The position numbers and the translations under genes are program-made. 64,000 bases of DNA. Origin: Schistocephalus solidus. Lineage: Eukaryota > Platyhelminthes > Cestoda > Diphyllobothriidea > Diphyllobothriidae. Numbering within the stretch: position 1 is the stretch's first letter; each line of letters begins with the position of its first letter. Positions 46,505 to 58,849 of the stretch are shown in pieces. Where the stretch lies: positions 62,001-126,000 of the forward strand of contig WEDG01006595.1 in assembly GCA_017591395.1 (NCBI GenBank), read 5' to 3'. Under the pieces are notes generated by a model that saw only the letters and a list, made by a program, of their open reading frames with translations, was not told the origin of the DNA and searched no databases.

Positions 46505-46905
46505 TATGCGGAAAACGGTAAACCCCCTGGGTTCTATATTCCTAGCTAACTACTACATGTATTTTACAAGGCCAGGTTTGTTTTATCATTTCATAGTTAT
46601 GGGAAGTAACCCTCTGAGTATTAACAACTACATTCCTACAACCACATTAACAGTGTTATTTATTGTGACATTTGATGTCCGAATACCTTTTATTTATTGA
46701 GAGTTGCTTTCTGTTTATTTGTACACTACCACGCTCAATTTCGTCACTATATATATAAACCCAGAAGAATAAACTAGGCGGAGACTTATTTAATTTTATG
46801 TCTTCTTGCACACATTTCTCTGCTGGTCCGCGTTGGGGCCCCACTCCTATTTCCAACATTTCCGTTTTACACGAGCTCACATAACCTACCGTTGTCGGGA
46901 AAAAT
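46505..46905 (+). repeat. Direct repeat D, right copy
   Basis: Same phrase order as 42,985-43,330. It also contains a TATA-like 'ctatatatataaaccc' (46,747-46,762) followed by 'gaataaac' (46,768-46,775), the order expected in an LTR (TATA box then polyadenylation signal). TG...CA ends and a primer-binding site were not found, so an LTR assignment is only a possibility. Confidence 0.7.
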
Positions 46906-46909
46906 TACC

Positions 46910-47830
46910 GAAATAATTCCTGTACAAAGACATGATGATTTACCGCAATTTAGCATCCACCTGCGACGTTATGTCAAGATATTTGACACAGGTAGTAGCT
47001 AAGAGATCAAACACACATTTTGCTGGTTTACTGGCAATGACTACTACAGTTGATCGGGGTTCCAGTTATGAAGTAATATATGTGTTAATTGTGTCAACCA
47101 AGCGAATTTTTAAAAAATCCAATTTTATAAGAAGCTGAAGATATATACTCTACCCGAAGTATTATCAGAAATTGTCTGTTAATTGAAATTGACCCGGTTA
47201 TTGGCTGAACTTTTCACACATCAAAATGAGTATCTAGTAAATAGGTTACCATATTTGCAGCATAGCTACAGGGTGGGAGGGTCATTTACCGATCAGGTTA
47301 CGGAACGCGTTCATCTCGCCGCGTCTTGGAGTTTAACCTAGAGTCCTATTGGGAAGCCAAATAGCAAAGAGTAATAATTTAAAATGACTAACGATAAAGA
47401 CTCTGGACACTTGGATGGAATGTAGCATTTATTGCATAGCGTATACTTTACTCGTAATATAATATTGTGCTCGTATGTTTTATGAAATTATTACGTAGCA
47501 CACAATTATGCAGTATATATATATATATATGTTATGTGAAGGGGTATTTCTGTAAGAACACCAGGTATAGCTGACTTCTATCAACGGTTGCCAGGAGCTG
47601 CAGCCGACGCTTTGTAAGAACTCTCCTTAGCGAATGCCACATTCGCCTGGGAAAAAGAGCCGGGAACTCGAAAGGTTAAAGCAGCATGTGTAGCATACCG
47701 GTAGAGTGAAACATTGAGTAACCTACAGCGCTGGATCACGATTACGGTGAATGACTGGCGAGAGGAGAATAGAGTGCAACTCCCGAACAAAATGAATAGC
47801 ATAAGTCAAGCCCGTCGTCCAAACTGCTGA
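46910..47830. other. No gene recognised; (TA)n at 47,514-47,530
   Basis: The right part could hold the N-terminal side of the Penelope-like element, but I could not match it. Confidence 0.45.
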
Positions 47831-47833
47831 CAA

Positions 47834-49254
47834 ATGACCAGAGTAAAGTGGTTCAAGAAGAATCTGACTACAACACAGGAGATGGCCATTCGGAGGATTT
47901 TTATCGCTGCATTTGAATCGACACTGTTAAAGATAAAGACCACAGAAGACTGTTGGACATTGATTTTCCAGCGAGTCACATCTCCCATTATATCCCACAG
48001 ACCACGTCGACACCTCCTCTCGGCTGAGGAGAAGGTCATTAATGAATTAACGAGGGACGATGGAATTGTGATTGTTTCAGCAGACAATCGGCGAGCGACC
48101 GTGGACTTGGACAAATCGGAGTACACAGCAAAAGGAGAGGAGCTACTCAACGATAGCCAGTCATACAAAGTCGTCGTCTCTGCCCCCATAGAAACATACT
48201 CATTGCAAAAGCAAAAAGAGCCTGAATGTAATGAAGAACCAAGAGGACAAATTTGAAAAGGATTAGCGACAAGATGCTGCCATATAACATTTCTACGGTC
48301 TACCAAAATGACACAAGTCAAGCGTTCCCTGACGGCCTATTGTTGCACTGAAAGACAAACCTACCCACGGACGCGTTAAATGGCCTGTCAAGGACTTAAA
48401 AAACTTGATGGCTCAAACTGCACGACGGTATCCTCAACCCACTTCCTGAAAAAAACTCAAAGGCATAACGATAGTCCCCCGACAAAATAATGCTATTCCT
48501 TTGATGTCGTCTCTCTTTTCCCTTCTCTCCCTAAATAATTGTCCAGAGAGTAATCGGTGACTTACTAAAGCGAAGGTACGATGAAGAAAGAAAACCAGTT
48601 AAAAGGAACCAGCCGATGGAGCTACTGGACTAGTGTTTAGGCGCACACTTCACATTTAACGGTCAGGTTTACGAGCGAATCCAGGGGACCCCGAGGGGCT
48701 CCCCGATTTCTCGCTACATGGTTCAGGCGGTATCATAGGAACTGGAGATTCGGATAATTCAATCTTACCAGCCAAGATTATGGCTGTGCTACGTGCACAA
48801 CACCTTTTTCATCCTGCGTCGAGACTCCGTCTTCCCCCAAATGCAATTTATAATGGAGGAAAAAGAGATGGAGAAATTCCTTTCCAATTGCCTAGACAGG
48901 AAGGCGGAGTCCTGCGGACTGTTGCCTTTCGAAAGGCGACAAACACGACAAAATCATCCACCGCAACATCCCTGTGGCACAAATGCAGTTACGTTCACAC
49001 ACTCTTTCTACGCATCACAGAGCCCGAGAAGCTGCGAGCGCGTGAATCGCTATGGCAGGCCTTCCTCTCCAATTGATACTCCCGTAGCTTTATAAACAAA
49101 TGTTTGCCCCAAGGGCACACAAAGACCGACGGGGAGCATAAACAAAATCCCGCTAGTTTGCATGTCCAACTCTACGTGAGCGACATCTCGGGGGCCACTG
49201 AATGCACGCTCACCGACCAGAGGTCGCTATCCGCGCCGCTTGCGCCCTAAACAA
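47834..49254 (+). pseudogene. Penelope-like element (PLE) reverse transcriptase, decayed
   Basis: The first frame (47834-48256, 140 codons) has the PLE RT entry region: INELTRDDGIVIVSADNRRA then TVDLDKSEY and LLNDSQSYK. After stops and frame changes come KKLKGITIVP, GDLLKRRYDEE, GAHFTFNGQVYERIQG, GTPRGSPIS (48,685 on; family GTPMGSPIS), the catalytic box as YVHNTFF (48,790 on; family YVDDT), FPQMQFIMEE, VAFRKATNTT, WYSRSFINKC and HAHRPEVAIRAAC. Both catalytic-box aspartates are replaced, so it is inactive. The GIY-YIG endonuclease expected downstream in many PLEs is not present before the next element begins. Confidence 0.88.
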
Positions 49255-49284
49255 ATAAGTGATAATCACATCGTCTGAACTCTG

Positions 49285-50690
49285 ACCGTGGATCCTGAAC
49301 GCAAATACCCCATCGAAAGAAACAAACGACTCAAAACCTCTCGTTGGTGCTGGTTGCACCTTTCTTTCTGGAGCGCACGTCCAAAAGTATGATGACGGTA
49401 TGCTGGAATCATTTTTTCAACCACGAGGAGCATCGTGCGACGGCCACCAGGTCTGCCGCGGAGCATCAATGACCATCTCATGACCCAAGTCCTACCTCTT
49501 CGCTGGAAAAAGTTTTTCACTCGTCAGAGCCTATGACGCAATGGAGTCAACCGCGGGACGGCATCCACTCTACCGCTCTGGTGGTATTCGATCGGACCTG
49601 GTCTAACAGGAACTGAGGGAGATTCAAAACACTTGAATGATTCACATGGCTGAAGCAATACAAGAGTGCGCAGAGCGTCCTCGCGTTCATCAAGGTTATT
49701 TGCATTCCCCATACCAAGAGGACTGCGACGTTGTTCAGTCCCGGCGTAAAATTCTAAAATTTTGGAGAGATGGGCTAGGCAGTTCAGAAGTGTCCCCAGT
49801 TGTCCATCTATATTATCCGATGAAACTATCAACAAATCCCTTCCAATGGATACCAACGCAGGCTTCAACCATCCGCCCTCTCTGGGCGAGGCAACCAAAG
49901 TTGTATGCCACATGTCCTGTGGCAAAACCGGGAGCTGATAAATTCCAGCGAAAATTTACAAGTTTCAGGGCTCTCAACTCATGAATGAGTTCATTTCGCT
50001 ATTTCGAGAGATGGCGATACGAGGACAAATCCCTCACAACTTCAAGATCGTCGCCATCATCATTTTCTACAATCGCAAGGACATCAGGAGCCATGCAATA
50101 ACGACATAGACATCTACCTTCGCAAAATCGCAGGAAGGATATTCGCCGACGTGGGCAAACTCGTCTACCATTCAAGAGATATCGAGACCGACTCGAAACT
50201 GTCCACAGTGTCTGCAAAGGTTGCCAGGTCTTCGGGCCGGTCGTAGCAGTCAGTTTGAAATAACCGTGACTCTCACTTGAACATGGAATTGAAGATTGAT
50301 CGAGTCGCCAACCTGAAGAAGGTCCTTATAAGACGAAGACATGGACAATTAATGAAATTCAAGCATGGAAACTCAACCATTTCCACCTCAACCTCCTTCG
50401 CAAGATACAAAAGCTAAATTGCTAAGAGAGGTCCCTTGAGAGGGAAGTCCTGGAAAGAACAGACATCCTCGTTATCCACACCATCCGGAGGCAGGTGCAG
50501 TTGTGATGGAGCAAACATGTCGTGAGGAGGGATGACGAACATCTGCCCAAGTGACGTCGCTACTGATGCTCTCAGACAAGGCGCACAAAGGTGTCGTTGT
50601 AAGGACACCCTAAGTACTTCCCTCAGGCACCTGCGTATCAATCCTGTGACCTGGGAAGACTGTGCTCGGAGCCAATAAGCGTAGCGCATT
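49285..50690 (+). pseudogene. RTE-like LINE relative, copy 3, ancient, with internal deletions
   Basis: Follows the wording of copies 1 and 2 in order, in changing frames: FWSARPKV and INDHLM with LPLRWKKF (endonuclease), SRRKILKFWRDG, NHPPSLGEATKV, then IPAKIYKFQGSQLMNEFISL and FREMAIRGQIPHNFK (RT fingers), YLRKIAGRIFA, a jump that omits the FADD-containing palm, then AWKLNHFHLNLLRKIQKL, REVLERTDILVIHTIRRQVQ, RRDDEHLPK and CKDTLSTSLRHLRINPVTWE. About 1.4 kb remain of a region that is about 2.8 kb in copy 1. It begins about 30 bp after the last PLE codons, on the same strand. Confidence 0.85.
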
Positions 50691-50985
50691 GTTATACGAA
50701 CCGTATGTGCAATCTGCGAAGACTATCCCATAGAAGAGCCCAGTACAAAATTGAGGGGGTGCCAATGTCAAATGTGTCTTGAATCAAGGCCACAAACCCC
50801 CAACAGCTACCAACATACCACGTTACAAACGTCACGACAGCTCACCGCCGACCGCCCCACCAACAATTTGGAAGAAAAACAGTCTACCTATCCTTATGTC
50901 CTCGCCAATACCACCAGTCGCCACTGCGTCCTATTCGCAGCCAGTGAAAAGGAAAGGTAATCCAACCAGCTAAGTGATATTTCCT
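50691..50985 (+). other. Possible 3' tail of LINE copy 3
   Basis: Thr/Pro/Gln-rich readings such as TNPQQLPTY resemble the Thr/Pro-rich stretch that often follows the RT in this LINE family, but the Cys/His finger pattern is not seen. Low certainty. Confidence 0.3.
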
Positions 50986-51752
50986 CACTTGAACTCCAAC
51001 ACGCCCTACTCGATGGACGAAAATCAGAATATACTCACGATTCCATGACGTATTTATCGGTCTCGGGCGAGAAAGAAGGGTAAGCTGACCAGAAATTTCT
51101 TTCACCGACGCCCAGTTACAATTCACCGTGGCTGCTTTCCCTAGGAGATTTAACCAAACTGTTGTTAACTCATTCCAACCGGTTGAGCTTTGCAGCAATC
51201 CAATCCTACAAATGGGATCGCCAAATGGAATGTCGTACACCTTGCATGGAATATCATGCTTGCGTTGGTAAAACACCGACAACTAGCGTTGCACACACAT
51301 CACACATCCTTTGCTCTATTATCATACCTCAAGGTGAAGCCATCACAGACAATCATCAAAATAAACAATGCTTACAGGCCTCCATGAAACACAGGCTGAG
51401 TAATTCGTTAAAGTATACAATAATACCTTAATTTGCTTGTGGTATTGAAATTCAGGACTTCACAGATGTATCCCAGCTTTACTGTCATATTCAAGAGAGT
51501 AGCTGTGCAGACAAGGAGTACCGTTGGCTATGGTTGGGAGAAATAAAGTTAAAGTTAGCAGTTCTAAGGCATTTTACTTACTCATTTGCGAAGAATCCAC
51601 GGCGCGGAAAGTAAATCTGTTATCTTATCTGCTTTCAATACCATCTTAGTACAATGAAGGTCCTTGAAATTCTCAAAACATCACAGGGACCATAAAAGTC
51701 AATTTGTTTTCAGGGAATCCTGCATGATCAATCGGTTCTCTAGGCAAACTCG
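50986..51752. other. No gene recognised
   Basis: Unique sequence; the 132-codon minus frame 50884-51282 has no recognised motif. Confidence 0.45.
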
Positions 51753-51818
51753 AGGGCCATCATCCTGTGGAGCACATGGGGGTTCTCGTCGAAATCGACG
51801 GTCGAAATCTCCTAGTTG
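51753..51818 (-). repeat. Family A dispersed repeat, copy 7 (5' tip)
   Basis: On minus 'ttcgaccgtcgatttcgacg', then 'agaacccccatgtgctcc' and 'caggatgatgg'. Only the 5' tip with its small hairpin is retained. Confidence 0.65.
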
Positions 51819-51819
51819 G

Positions 51820-54001
51820 TGGTCCGTTCGTGACCTCTACCACTCATAAGGAGCTTGTTTTCTTCGGGAGCCCAGCAGCTCGGTGTACGCCCCTTCTTGA
51901 TTGAATATCTGCAAAAATTTTCAGGGCACTCTAGTTGGGCATTTGGATTTTCGAACATTATGTTCCGTCAGCATCGCCACCCGTCTTATTTACAAAATGA
52001 TGCTCACGTTCAAAACCTGAAAATTCATCCTACCAATCCCAATCTTCCCACCGAATAACTATTTACCAAGGTTTGAAAATCCAAAATATCCAAATAATTA
52101 TTGTGGACTCAGTGGGGCTCCGGAATTAGTTGTTAGAAGTATTTCAAAGATAAATGTTATCATCTAAAATATCCTGTCATTTTAATGATTTGAAAAATTC
52201 AGAGGATAGATTGAAACAGATATCCTTCCCCTCGTTTCTTTATTTTCTCCATTTAAATCGACACCTGTGCCCCTCGTTTAGCCATATACAACCTAAATAT
52301 GGGATTTTAACAGCTTGATTCTTAATGATCGACTTTGGTGTTGCTACCGAATATGTTGACCTTCAAACACTGATTATAAAGACGGAAAACTCTGAGACGG
52401 ATGACTGTTTTGTATACTTACGCCCACAACTGGTAGGTACTTAACCAAAGTTCTTTTATTTACGGTCTAACTACAAGCTGATTACTAAAGTTCAAAGAGC
52501 TACATCGACAGAGCAAACACACCAGTGCTTCATACCGAAGAGGTTGATATAATCTTAGAAGCTGCAACAGTTCACTCAACGACTAGAGGATTCGTAACAG
52601 TGTGATGATATTCTGGATGCCCCCATCATTACTGGCCGTGCGTAGGTTTGCATTTGTGATTTAATCGTATAAAAACTAAACGCATCTTTGCATCATGCTT
52701 ACGGCTTTTGCTAGGCGAATGCGCTGTCAAAAACTTTGATCGAGTCATCAAGAGAACGTCAGTCAACTCTCACACCGTTGATTTCCCCTCCAATGAGTTA
52801 ACTTTTCACCTCTACTTTGACAGCGTGCTAAAGCGGAAGCGAGTACTATAACTCCTGCGGTGTGCAGAAGAGTGCTACGTGTACAGTCGAGTGGCTTTCA
52901 AAGACCCCACACAGGAAACTGTTGGGGCACCGTTTGAAGTGCTGGGAACGTGGGGTCTCAGATAGATCCAGAAGGTTCTCTCTTCCAAAATAACTTTTGG
53001 TTTCTTTTCGAGAAGAAGACGAGGTTGGTTCCACAAACTCTTGCAAAACGAAGCCTAATTGTTAGGTTTCCACAAAAAATTCGACTGAAAGTCAACTTTT
53101 TGTAAAATCACCGGCTTCTATATCACTAAGTTTAAAAGGTAAGTTTATGAAAGTCTAGAACGGTTGAAAGGCAAGGCTTTTAAAAATGATGAACAAGTGA
53201 GCCGGTTTACCATGTATAGCTGCCAAAACCCAGTAAGGATTATTTTCTACCTCTCAAAAACAAAAGCAGTTCATATGTTCATATACCACGTATTTTTATT
53301 AGCTTTCGTAAGGAGAAAATTCAACCACCGAAAGCTTCATATTCCCCAACTTTTAAACGTAGTAATTTGTAGCAACTTATTCCACAACTGCTGCAGTGCA
53401 ATTGAAATCCTTTAGCTAAATTGGTTGCAGATTTTCCCTCGTGACCAGTAAATGCACCGAAGACAATAACTGAGAAATGCTCCTTGAATTTAATTTACAT
53501 AAATGCAAGAGGAGAATCAATTATAGGTAAAAAACTGACTATTTCCACGTCTTGTAACCAGTGCGTTGTGCTGCAGAGCCAATAAAAAGACTTACCCACT
53601 CGCGGAAACGTGCGATGATCTTCCCAAAGTGTTAATTGGCGTCGCTTTTGGTAACCTTCCCAGAAAATGTTTTCTGCAGCCAGCAAGCACCATAGCGTCA
53701 TACTAAGATTACAATTGCTGGGCTGTGACATTTCCACGCTGCCAGGTGATTTTATCTCTTTGGGCTGCGGTCTCCACCGTCATCTGACCAGGAAGTGAGG
53801 AACAGAGCTACAACTCACTCGGACCGGTCATGATGTACTGAATGCCTCGCAAGACAGAAAAGTGAGTGTAAAACTTCGGTCCGTGAATCCGCGAATTTTT
53901 GACGAATAATGAGCATTACATAAGTTAACTTATGCCAAGGTGACACCCTATCGATGTGTTTACATGTGAAAAAGCACTCGTGCCGAACGAGCATTTTCCG
54001 T
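51820..54001. other. No gene recognised
   Basis: About 2.2 kb, AT-leaning. Frames of 83 codons or fewer show no recognised motif. Confidence 0.5.
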
Positions 54002-54002
54002 C

Positions 54003-54076
54003 ATGGATTGCGGTTGGCTGACGATGGCTAATAAACCCGAAATTTAGATCTTCGTATCATTATTTTTGTCTGTATG
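54003..54076 (+). mobile_element. tRNA-derived SINE, copy 5 (body only)
   Basis: 'ttgcggttggctgacgatgg' followed by 'ctaataaacccgaaattta' and 'tatttttgtctgtat' parallels 'actggctgatgacggttaat', 'aagccagaaattgcc' and 'ttgtctttgtc' of copy 1. The head is missing. Confidence 0.6.
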
Positions 54077-54079
54077 GCT

Positions 54080-56580
54080 TTCACAATGTCATTTTTCAGA
54101 AGAATATTTGAAGAAAAAACAACTTTTAGCTTTTTAGAGCATAACGTAACGATCTGCGAAGCCAATTTTTTCCAGTAAATGAGTATCCGTATTCAAGATC
54201 GAAATGCTACAAGACTGATGGCTCAATTGATGGAGTGTTTGACTTAAAGGCACGATCGTTGACTGGACCGGTTTAAGATCTCATGTCGTATCGACTTGGG
54301 TTGCGTATAGCTGATTGCTGCGTCCAAATTAATCAGAAATGGCCACCTTTATATCTTTTTCCGTATTCTTTCAAAAAGGTTGATATAAAAAATACAGCCC
54401 GGTTGTTATCGATAGGGGTTCCGAGTAAGAGCACAACAAACGCACAATACAGTTTCACTCAGCATGCAAAAAACCTACTCTTTCACAAAAAACCGAAATT
54501 CGCTATTTACGTCGTCTTTTTTCCTTTTGATTTAACTACACATCGGCTTTTCCTTAACGCTCATGTAGTAGCACGGTTCGTCTGATCGCATATCCTGAGT
54601 GTTTAGTTGACAGTGAAAAGGATCCCCCGACATTGCGGATTTCAACTTGATGGCTATAGAAATAAGCAACAGCGTTTTGGCCCATCTATCATAAACAAAA
54701 TGCCCCATTAGTCACTACGCCCCAATGCGTGTACGGTCATAAGGAATCATTGCCTGCCACTGGAGAATGACTAAACTCAAATAATTAGGAAAATAATTTT
54801 GTATACGTATTTAGCCATATAATAAGACGTATGAGTGCAATAAATCTCTATCTGGACAGTTGTGGTCCTTATTGGAAACGTCGTCGTGTGCCTGGCACTT
54901 TAACCAGTGAAGCCATAAATCATTTTATTGTCTTTGAACGGACATTTCTAGTCGGCTTCGGTGGCTCTCCATACACAATAGCTTAGTTACTGGGCGTTAT
55001 GCGACGCTAGCTTACGTCTATGCGCTCCTCAAAGGGTGCTGAAGGCTAATTCCAAACAGTAAGACTACATATATATTTCCCTGGAACATGTCTATATCTC
55101 TGCTCACATCCATTTACTGCATCGCTTCCCGCCCCCACTCCGTAAACTAGCCTCGACAAAGAACGCTTCTATTCTCCCCCAGCGTCCTTGGATCACTCAG
55201 TTCTTCTTCACTCCTCTTTTTTCGTTTTCACTACTGTCAGTCAGTTGGAAGCTGTTTGGGCTATGCTGTTGGCATTGGTCGCGAAGACGGTGATGGCGGG
55301 CGGTAGTGCAGTCTTTTGTAGTCAAGTAGAATCCCTTATAGATGGACAGAATGGTATCAGATGGTGTCGCATTTAAAACTGCACTCTCCACTAAAGACCT
55401 ACCCACTTTTGTGTTTTTATTCCGAGGGCTATTTTTTTGTCCGAGACGGTAGCAGGTTTATTAGTTGTATCTTTTTTCAAAGGATACAAATTCCAACTTA
55501 TTATGACTGAGATAGTCTGATTTGCGGCGCACAAATGAAGGAGGAATGCTACCAGTTGAGTGCAGGAAGGACCCCCAGGGGGCCGGGCTTAAACTGGTGG
55601 CCGTCTCCGTTGAAATATTTCGCGCGTCTCATCTGACCGACCCTGTTATTCATCCGTTAAAATTCCCACGTTAGGACTAAGCTTAGTGACCCTCAGTTGA
55701 TCCTCCTCCCCGTCGAATCCACTCTTTCGGGAAGTTTTCACCCCAGTACAGAGAAACCGGTCTCCAAATGAGTTCGCGCTATCGTGTTTAGTTAAATAAT
55801 TCGCCATGGTCCGTTTTTGCTAAAGAATTTATGGCATGAACGTAATATGCGACCCAACTCAGGGAACAAAGGATAGGTCAGCGTGTAATACATGCTAATA
55901 CTACTACATGCTAACGTAATCCGAATTCTATCCACTGTGTTCGTTAGTACTAACGTTCGTTGCCGGGTTAGTAAGCTAACACAATGGTTCGTTGGCGGTA
56001 GGAGGACCGAAGAATCGGATCAATCGGCAACTTTCTAAGCGGTGACTATTAGGACGCCGCGGTAGTTTCAAAACGCGTCCGTTTTAGTTTTACAATGAAA
56101 GATCGCGTAGAGCGGGTCTCCTCTTGCTCCCGTCGTAGGTCCGAATAAAAGTGGGTCAGGTCAGCTAGGAATTATATCGCGTATATTGGTAATCGTGAAG
56201 TAAAGACACCAGATCTCACAATCCCCACACAAACAAACTATAGTGTGACCCTACTAACCGGACAACGAATGCTAACCCTCACGAAAACCATTTGCAGGTT
56301 TAGGCTAAGACTGGGACTCTCCTTTTCTTCATTTAGCCGCATCCATAAAATCCCATTACTAAGGGTCCTGTATTACTCGCTGACGGATCCTTTGTTCCCT
56401 GAGTTCGATCAAATAATAAGTTCTTGGTGAATTTATTTTTGTGAAAGTGGGCCCTTCTGGAGGCTGTGAGCACGAATGAACAGCTTCAAGAGAAAAAGCA
56501 TCAAGATATCGAGCGGGCGCGTAAAGCGTGCTCACACGACCGGTGTGCACAGGACTGACAGCGTTTTCGCAGGGACACGA
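54080..56580. other. No gene recognised
   Basis: About 2.5 kb. The 100-codon plus frame 54283-54585 is unassigned. 55,560-55,760 is somewhat GC-richer without a recognisable unit. Confidence 0.45.
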
Positions 56581-56584
56581 ACGG

Positions 56585-57010
56585 GGCGAGTTGGATACCA
56601 ACTGAGTGGGAGTGCTATAGAGATCACATTAAGGAGGCATTGCAGGTTGACTCTCCATCAACAGAAGACCGAGCTACCTCTTCAGGTGATAGCCTTTCAA
56701 GTCAAGGCTTTTAGCGCACTGCGATGGTTTAAACACACGTTAGGCTGTTTATTAGTGGGGGATGCCTTAAGTGCCGTAAGGATTGAGCCCCTAGAGCCGA
56801 CCTCTTTATCCCTCCCACCTCCCACGTGCCAGCCCGCTGTGTCCAAACCGGTTAACCATCTTATGTTGAGTGAAAGTGTGTTTGGGACGGTTTAGACCTG
56901 CGCCTAGGCGGGCCTGACACCCCAAAGCATGACAATCTTATGGGTACACAGCAGCATTAAAGCTCGCCCTTCGATAATCTAGCCCCGCGTTGGTCCAGCG
57001 CACCTACCAC
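56585..57010 (+). repeat. Family A pieces, copy 8 (3' half and downstream)
   Basis: 'gagtgggagtgctatagagatcac', 'attaaggaggcattgcagg' and 'tgactctcc' are the 3'-half landmarks. Further on, 'cctgcgcctaggcggg' (56,897-56,912) and 'ccgcgttggtccagcgca' (56,985-57,002) belong to the same family or its usual companion. The 5' half is absent from this block. Confidence 0.6.
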
Positions 57011-57044
57011 CTAGTGTATTTTAAGGGCCTATTACTCTACTCAC

Positions 57045-57250
57045 GAAATTTTGACGGTAGTGGTTTCAACGATAACCACCGTGTGCTCCAGAGCATGGGG
57101 CTGCAGTAGCGGTGACATGTGCTGGATTATAGTGAGCGCAGACTTTCGCTTCTCCTCTACCTCACTCTCTGCTCCACTCCACCACCTGGGCTCAATGTCA
57201 AGGCCGAGTCAAGAAGACCGGAGATGGGAGAGGATGCAGACCCACGTACT
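57045..57250 (+). repeat. Family A dispersed repeat, copy 9 (5' half)
   Basis: 'gataaccaccgtgtgctcc', 'gcggtgacatgtgctggat', 'tatagtgagcgcagac', 'cactctctgctccac', 'cacctgggctcaatgtcaag', 'gagtcaagaagaccggag'. The first of two near-tandem 5' halves. Confidence 0.78.
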
Positions 57251-57284
57251 GTGGTCCACCACAAACCCGACAGTTCGAGCGTCG

Positions 57285-57695
57285 TAGTTTGCCTATGTGC
57301 ACCGTATTTTCTACAGCATAGTGATGCAGGGACGACGACTTGCGCATGGATTACTTTTAAGTGATATTAGACTTGCGATGCAGCTAACGCACTCACTCTT
57401 TCCTCACCCGTCTGTGCTGACATAGTCAGAAAGACCGGATGCGTGGTCTGTTGCAGGTGGCTGATGCGACCGGAGAAACCTCTAACCACGCCGTCACGCC
57501 TGATTCAGATCCCGCGGAGTGGGAGTGTCATAAATGGCAAGAGTGGCTGATGCGGTGCGAGCCCGCACCTACGCGTGCCATCACCTCCCCCCCGTTTTCG
57601 GCATTTGTTCTGTGAGCTCAACCCGAATAACACCTGCCGTGCCCTGATTTGGCCCCCGTGTTGGTCCAGCGCATTTACCACGCGGCCCGTTTAGG
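57285..57695 (+). repeat. Family A dispersed repeat, copy 10
   Basis: 'tgtgcaccgtattttctac', 'cagggacgacgacttgcgc', 'agctaacgcactcactc', 'gtcagaaagaccgg', 'gtggctgatgcgaccggag', 'gcggagtgggagtgtcataa', and the companion phrase 'cgtgttggtccagcgcattt'. A second 'gtggctgatgcggtgcgagc' at 57,549 suggests an internal duplication. Confidence 0.75.
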
Positions 57696-57696
57696 G

Positions 57697-58610
57697 GGCA
57701 CATCATACACAAACCCACATATCTGTTGACACTCCCTCTAATAAATCAATTATCTCACTTATTTTCAAAAAGTACTGTCAATCTTCTCAATTAGGCAGCT
57801 TCGCTTGAAATCTTAAAAAAACGGGTGCCCAAACCAAGAGACCTACACGACATACCCATGGTAGGGGAAGATTGGTTTGTTTCCGCGACTGACGGGTGTC
57901 TGTGATAGCTCAATCTTGCGTCTCTCGAATGCTTGTTGATCTGGACATACAGAAAGAAATTACTGAAAAAGATGTGGGATTTTAATTTTAAGATTTATTT
58001 ATTTATTTTTCATTGAAACAGGTAATTTTAATAAAAAGTAAACTAAGCTTAATAGGCAATTAATTACCCGACACCACGGATGATCTTATTTTTGAGACTA
58101 CATTGGCTGCTAGCCAAAAAAACAGACACGCAAGTCGATAGTCATTCGCATATTTTGTTTTCAAAATTCACTTTCCAAACGATAGCAACGGTTCTATTGC
58201 TTGCTCTCGATGTGAAGCCATTGGCTCTGAATGAGGATTCGGGCTGCACCTTGCGACAGCACCTGCTCAGAGATGTACCACCTAGCATGTGTGAAAGCAC
58301 ATCGATGATCGCCCCCGTCTTTAGCAGCCGCAGAGTGCAGCTCTGTCCCGTAGGCAACGATGGAGATGCGGATTGACTATTCTTTTTACCGTCTCGGATA
58401 CTGCACACACTTATTCATGCATTTACGTTAGGGTGCCCTTTGGACTTCAACTATTTTTTTGGTTACACCAGGTTTTACAATTTTGACTCTTCACTGTTGG
58501 TTGGCCAACGTGAGACAGCTGTCTAACGAAAGCTGGAATATGCCTGCTTTTGAGGCCAGGCTTATCTAGGAAGACCTCAAGCTAAAGTTTAATTTAAATG
58601 AAATTGTGGT
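57697..58610. other. No gene recognised
   Basis: The plus frame 58080-58376 (98 codons) has no recognised motif. Confidence 0.5.
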
Positions 58611-58611
58611 A

Positions 58612-58815
58612 GGGGTTGTTTATACAGCCCCCGACAGGACATGGGAACAGAAATCGCCAGTTCCAGGAAACTTCTGGTTAGGGTTACCATAACGCTCAGA
58701 TCTAAACTAAGGTTACGGCAAGGGCTAAGGTTAGGATTAGGGTTACGGCTAAGGTTTGGGTTAGGGTTGGAATTTCAGTTTATTTTCAGTTTATTTGGTG
58801 AGGATAATAGGCAAT
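58612..58815. repeat. Family B foldback repeat, copy 8
   Basis: 'tatacagcccccgacaggac', 'atgggaacagaaa', then TTAGGG-type words in plus orientation ('ttctggttagggttacc', 'aggattagggttacgg', 'gtttgggttagggttgg'). It is followed directly by copy 9. Confidence 0.7.
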
Positions 58816-58849
58816 GCCTTTGAAAACCCTATTTAGCACGATTGCTTAT

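Noticed and set aside
58670..58770. Interstitial telomere or chromosome-fusion site
   Set aside because: The TTAGGG-like words are degenerate, short, and enclosed by the ends of a dispersed family with about ten copies.
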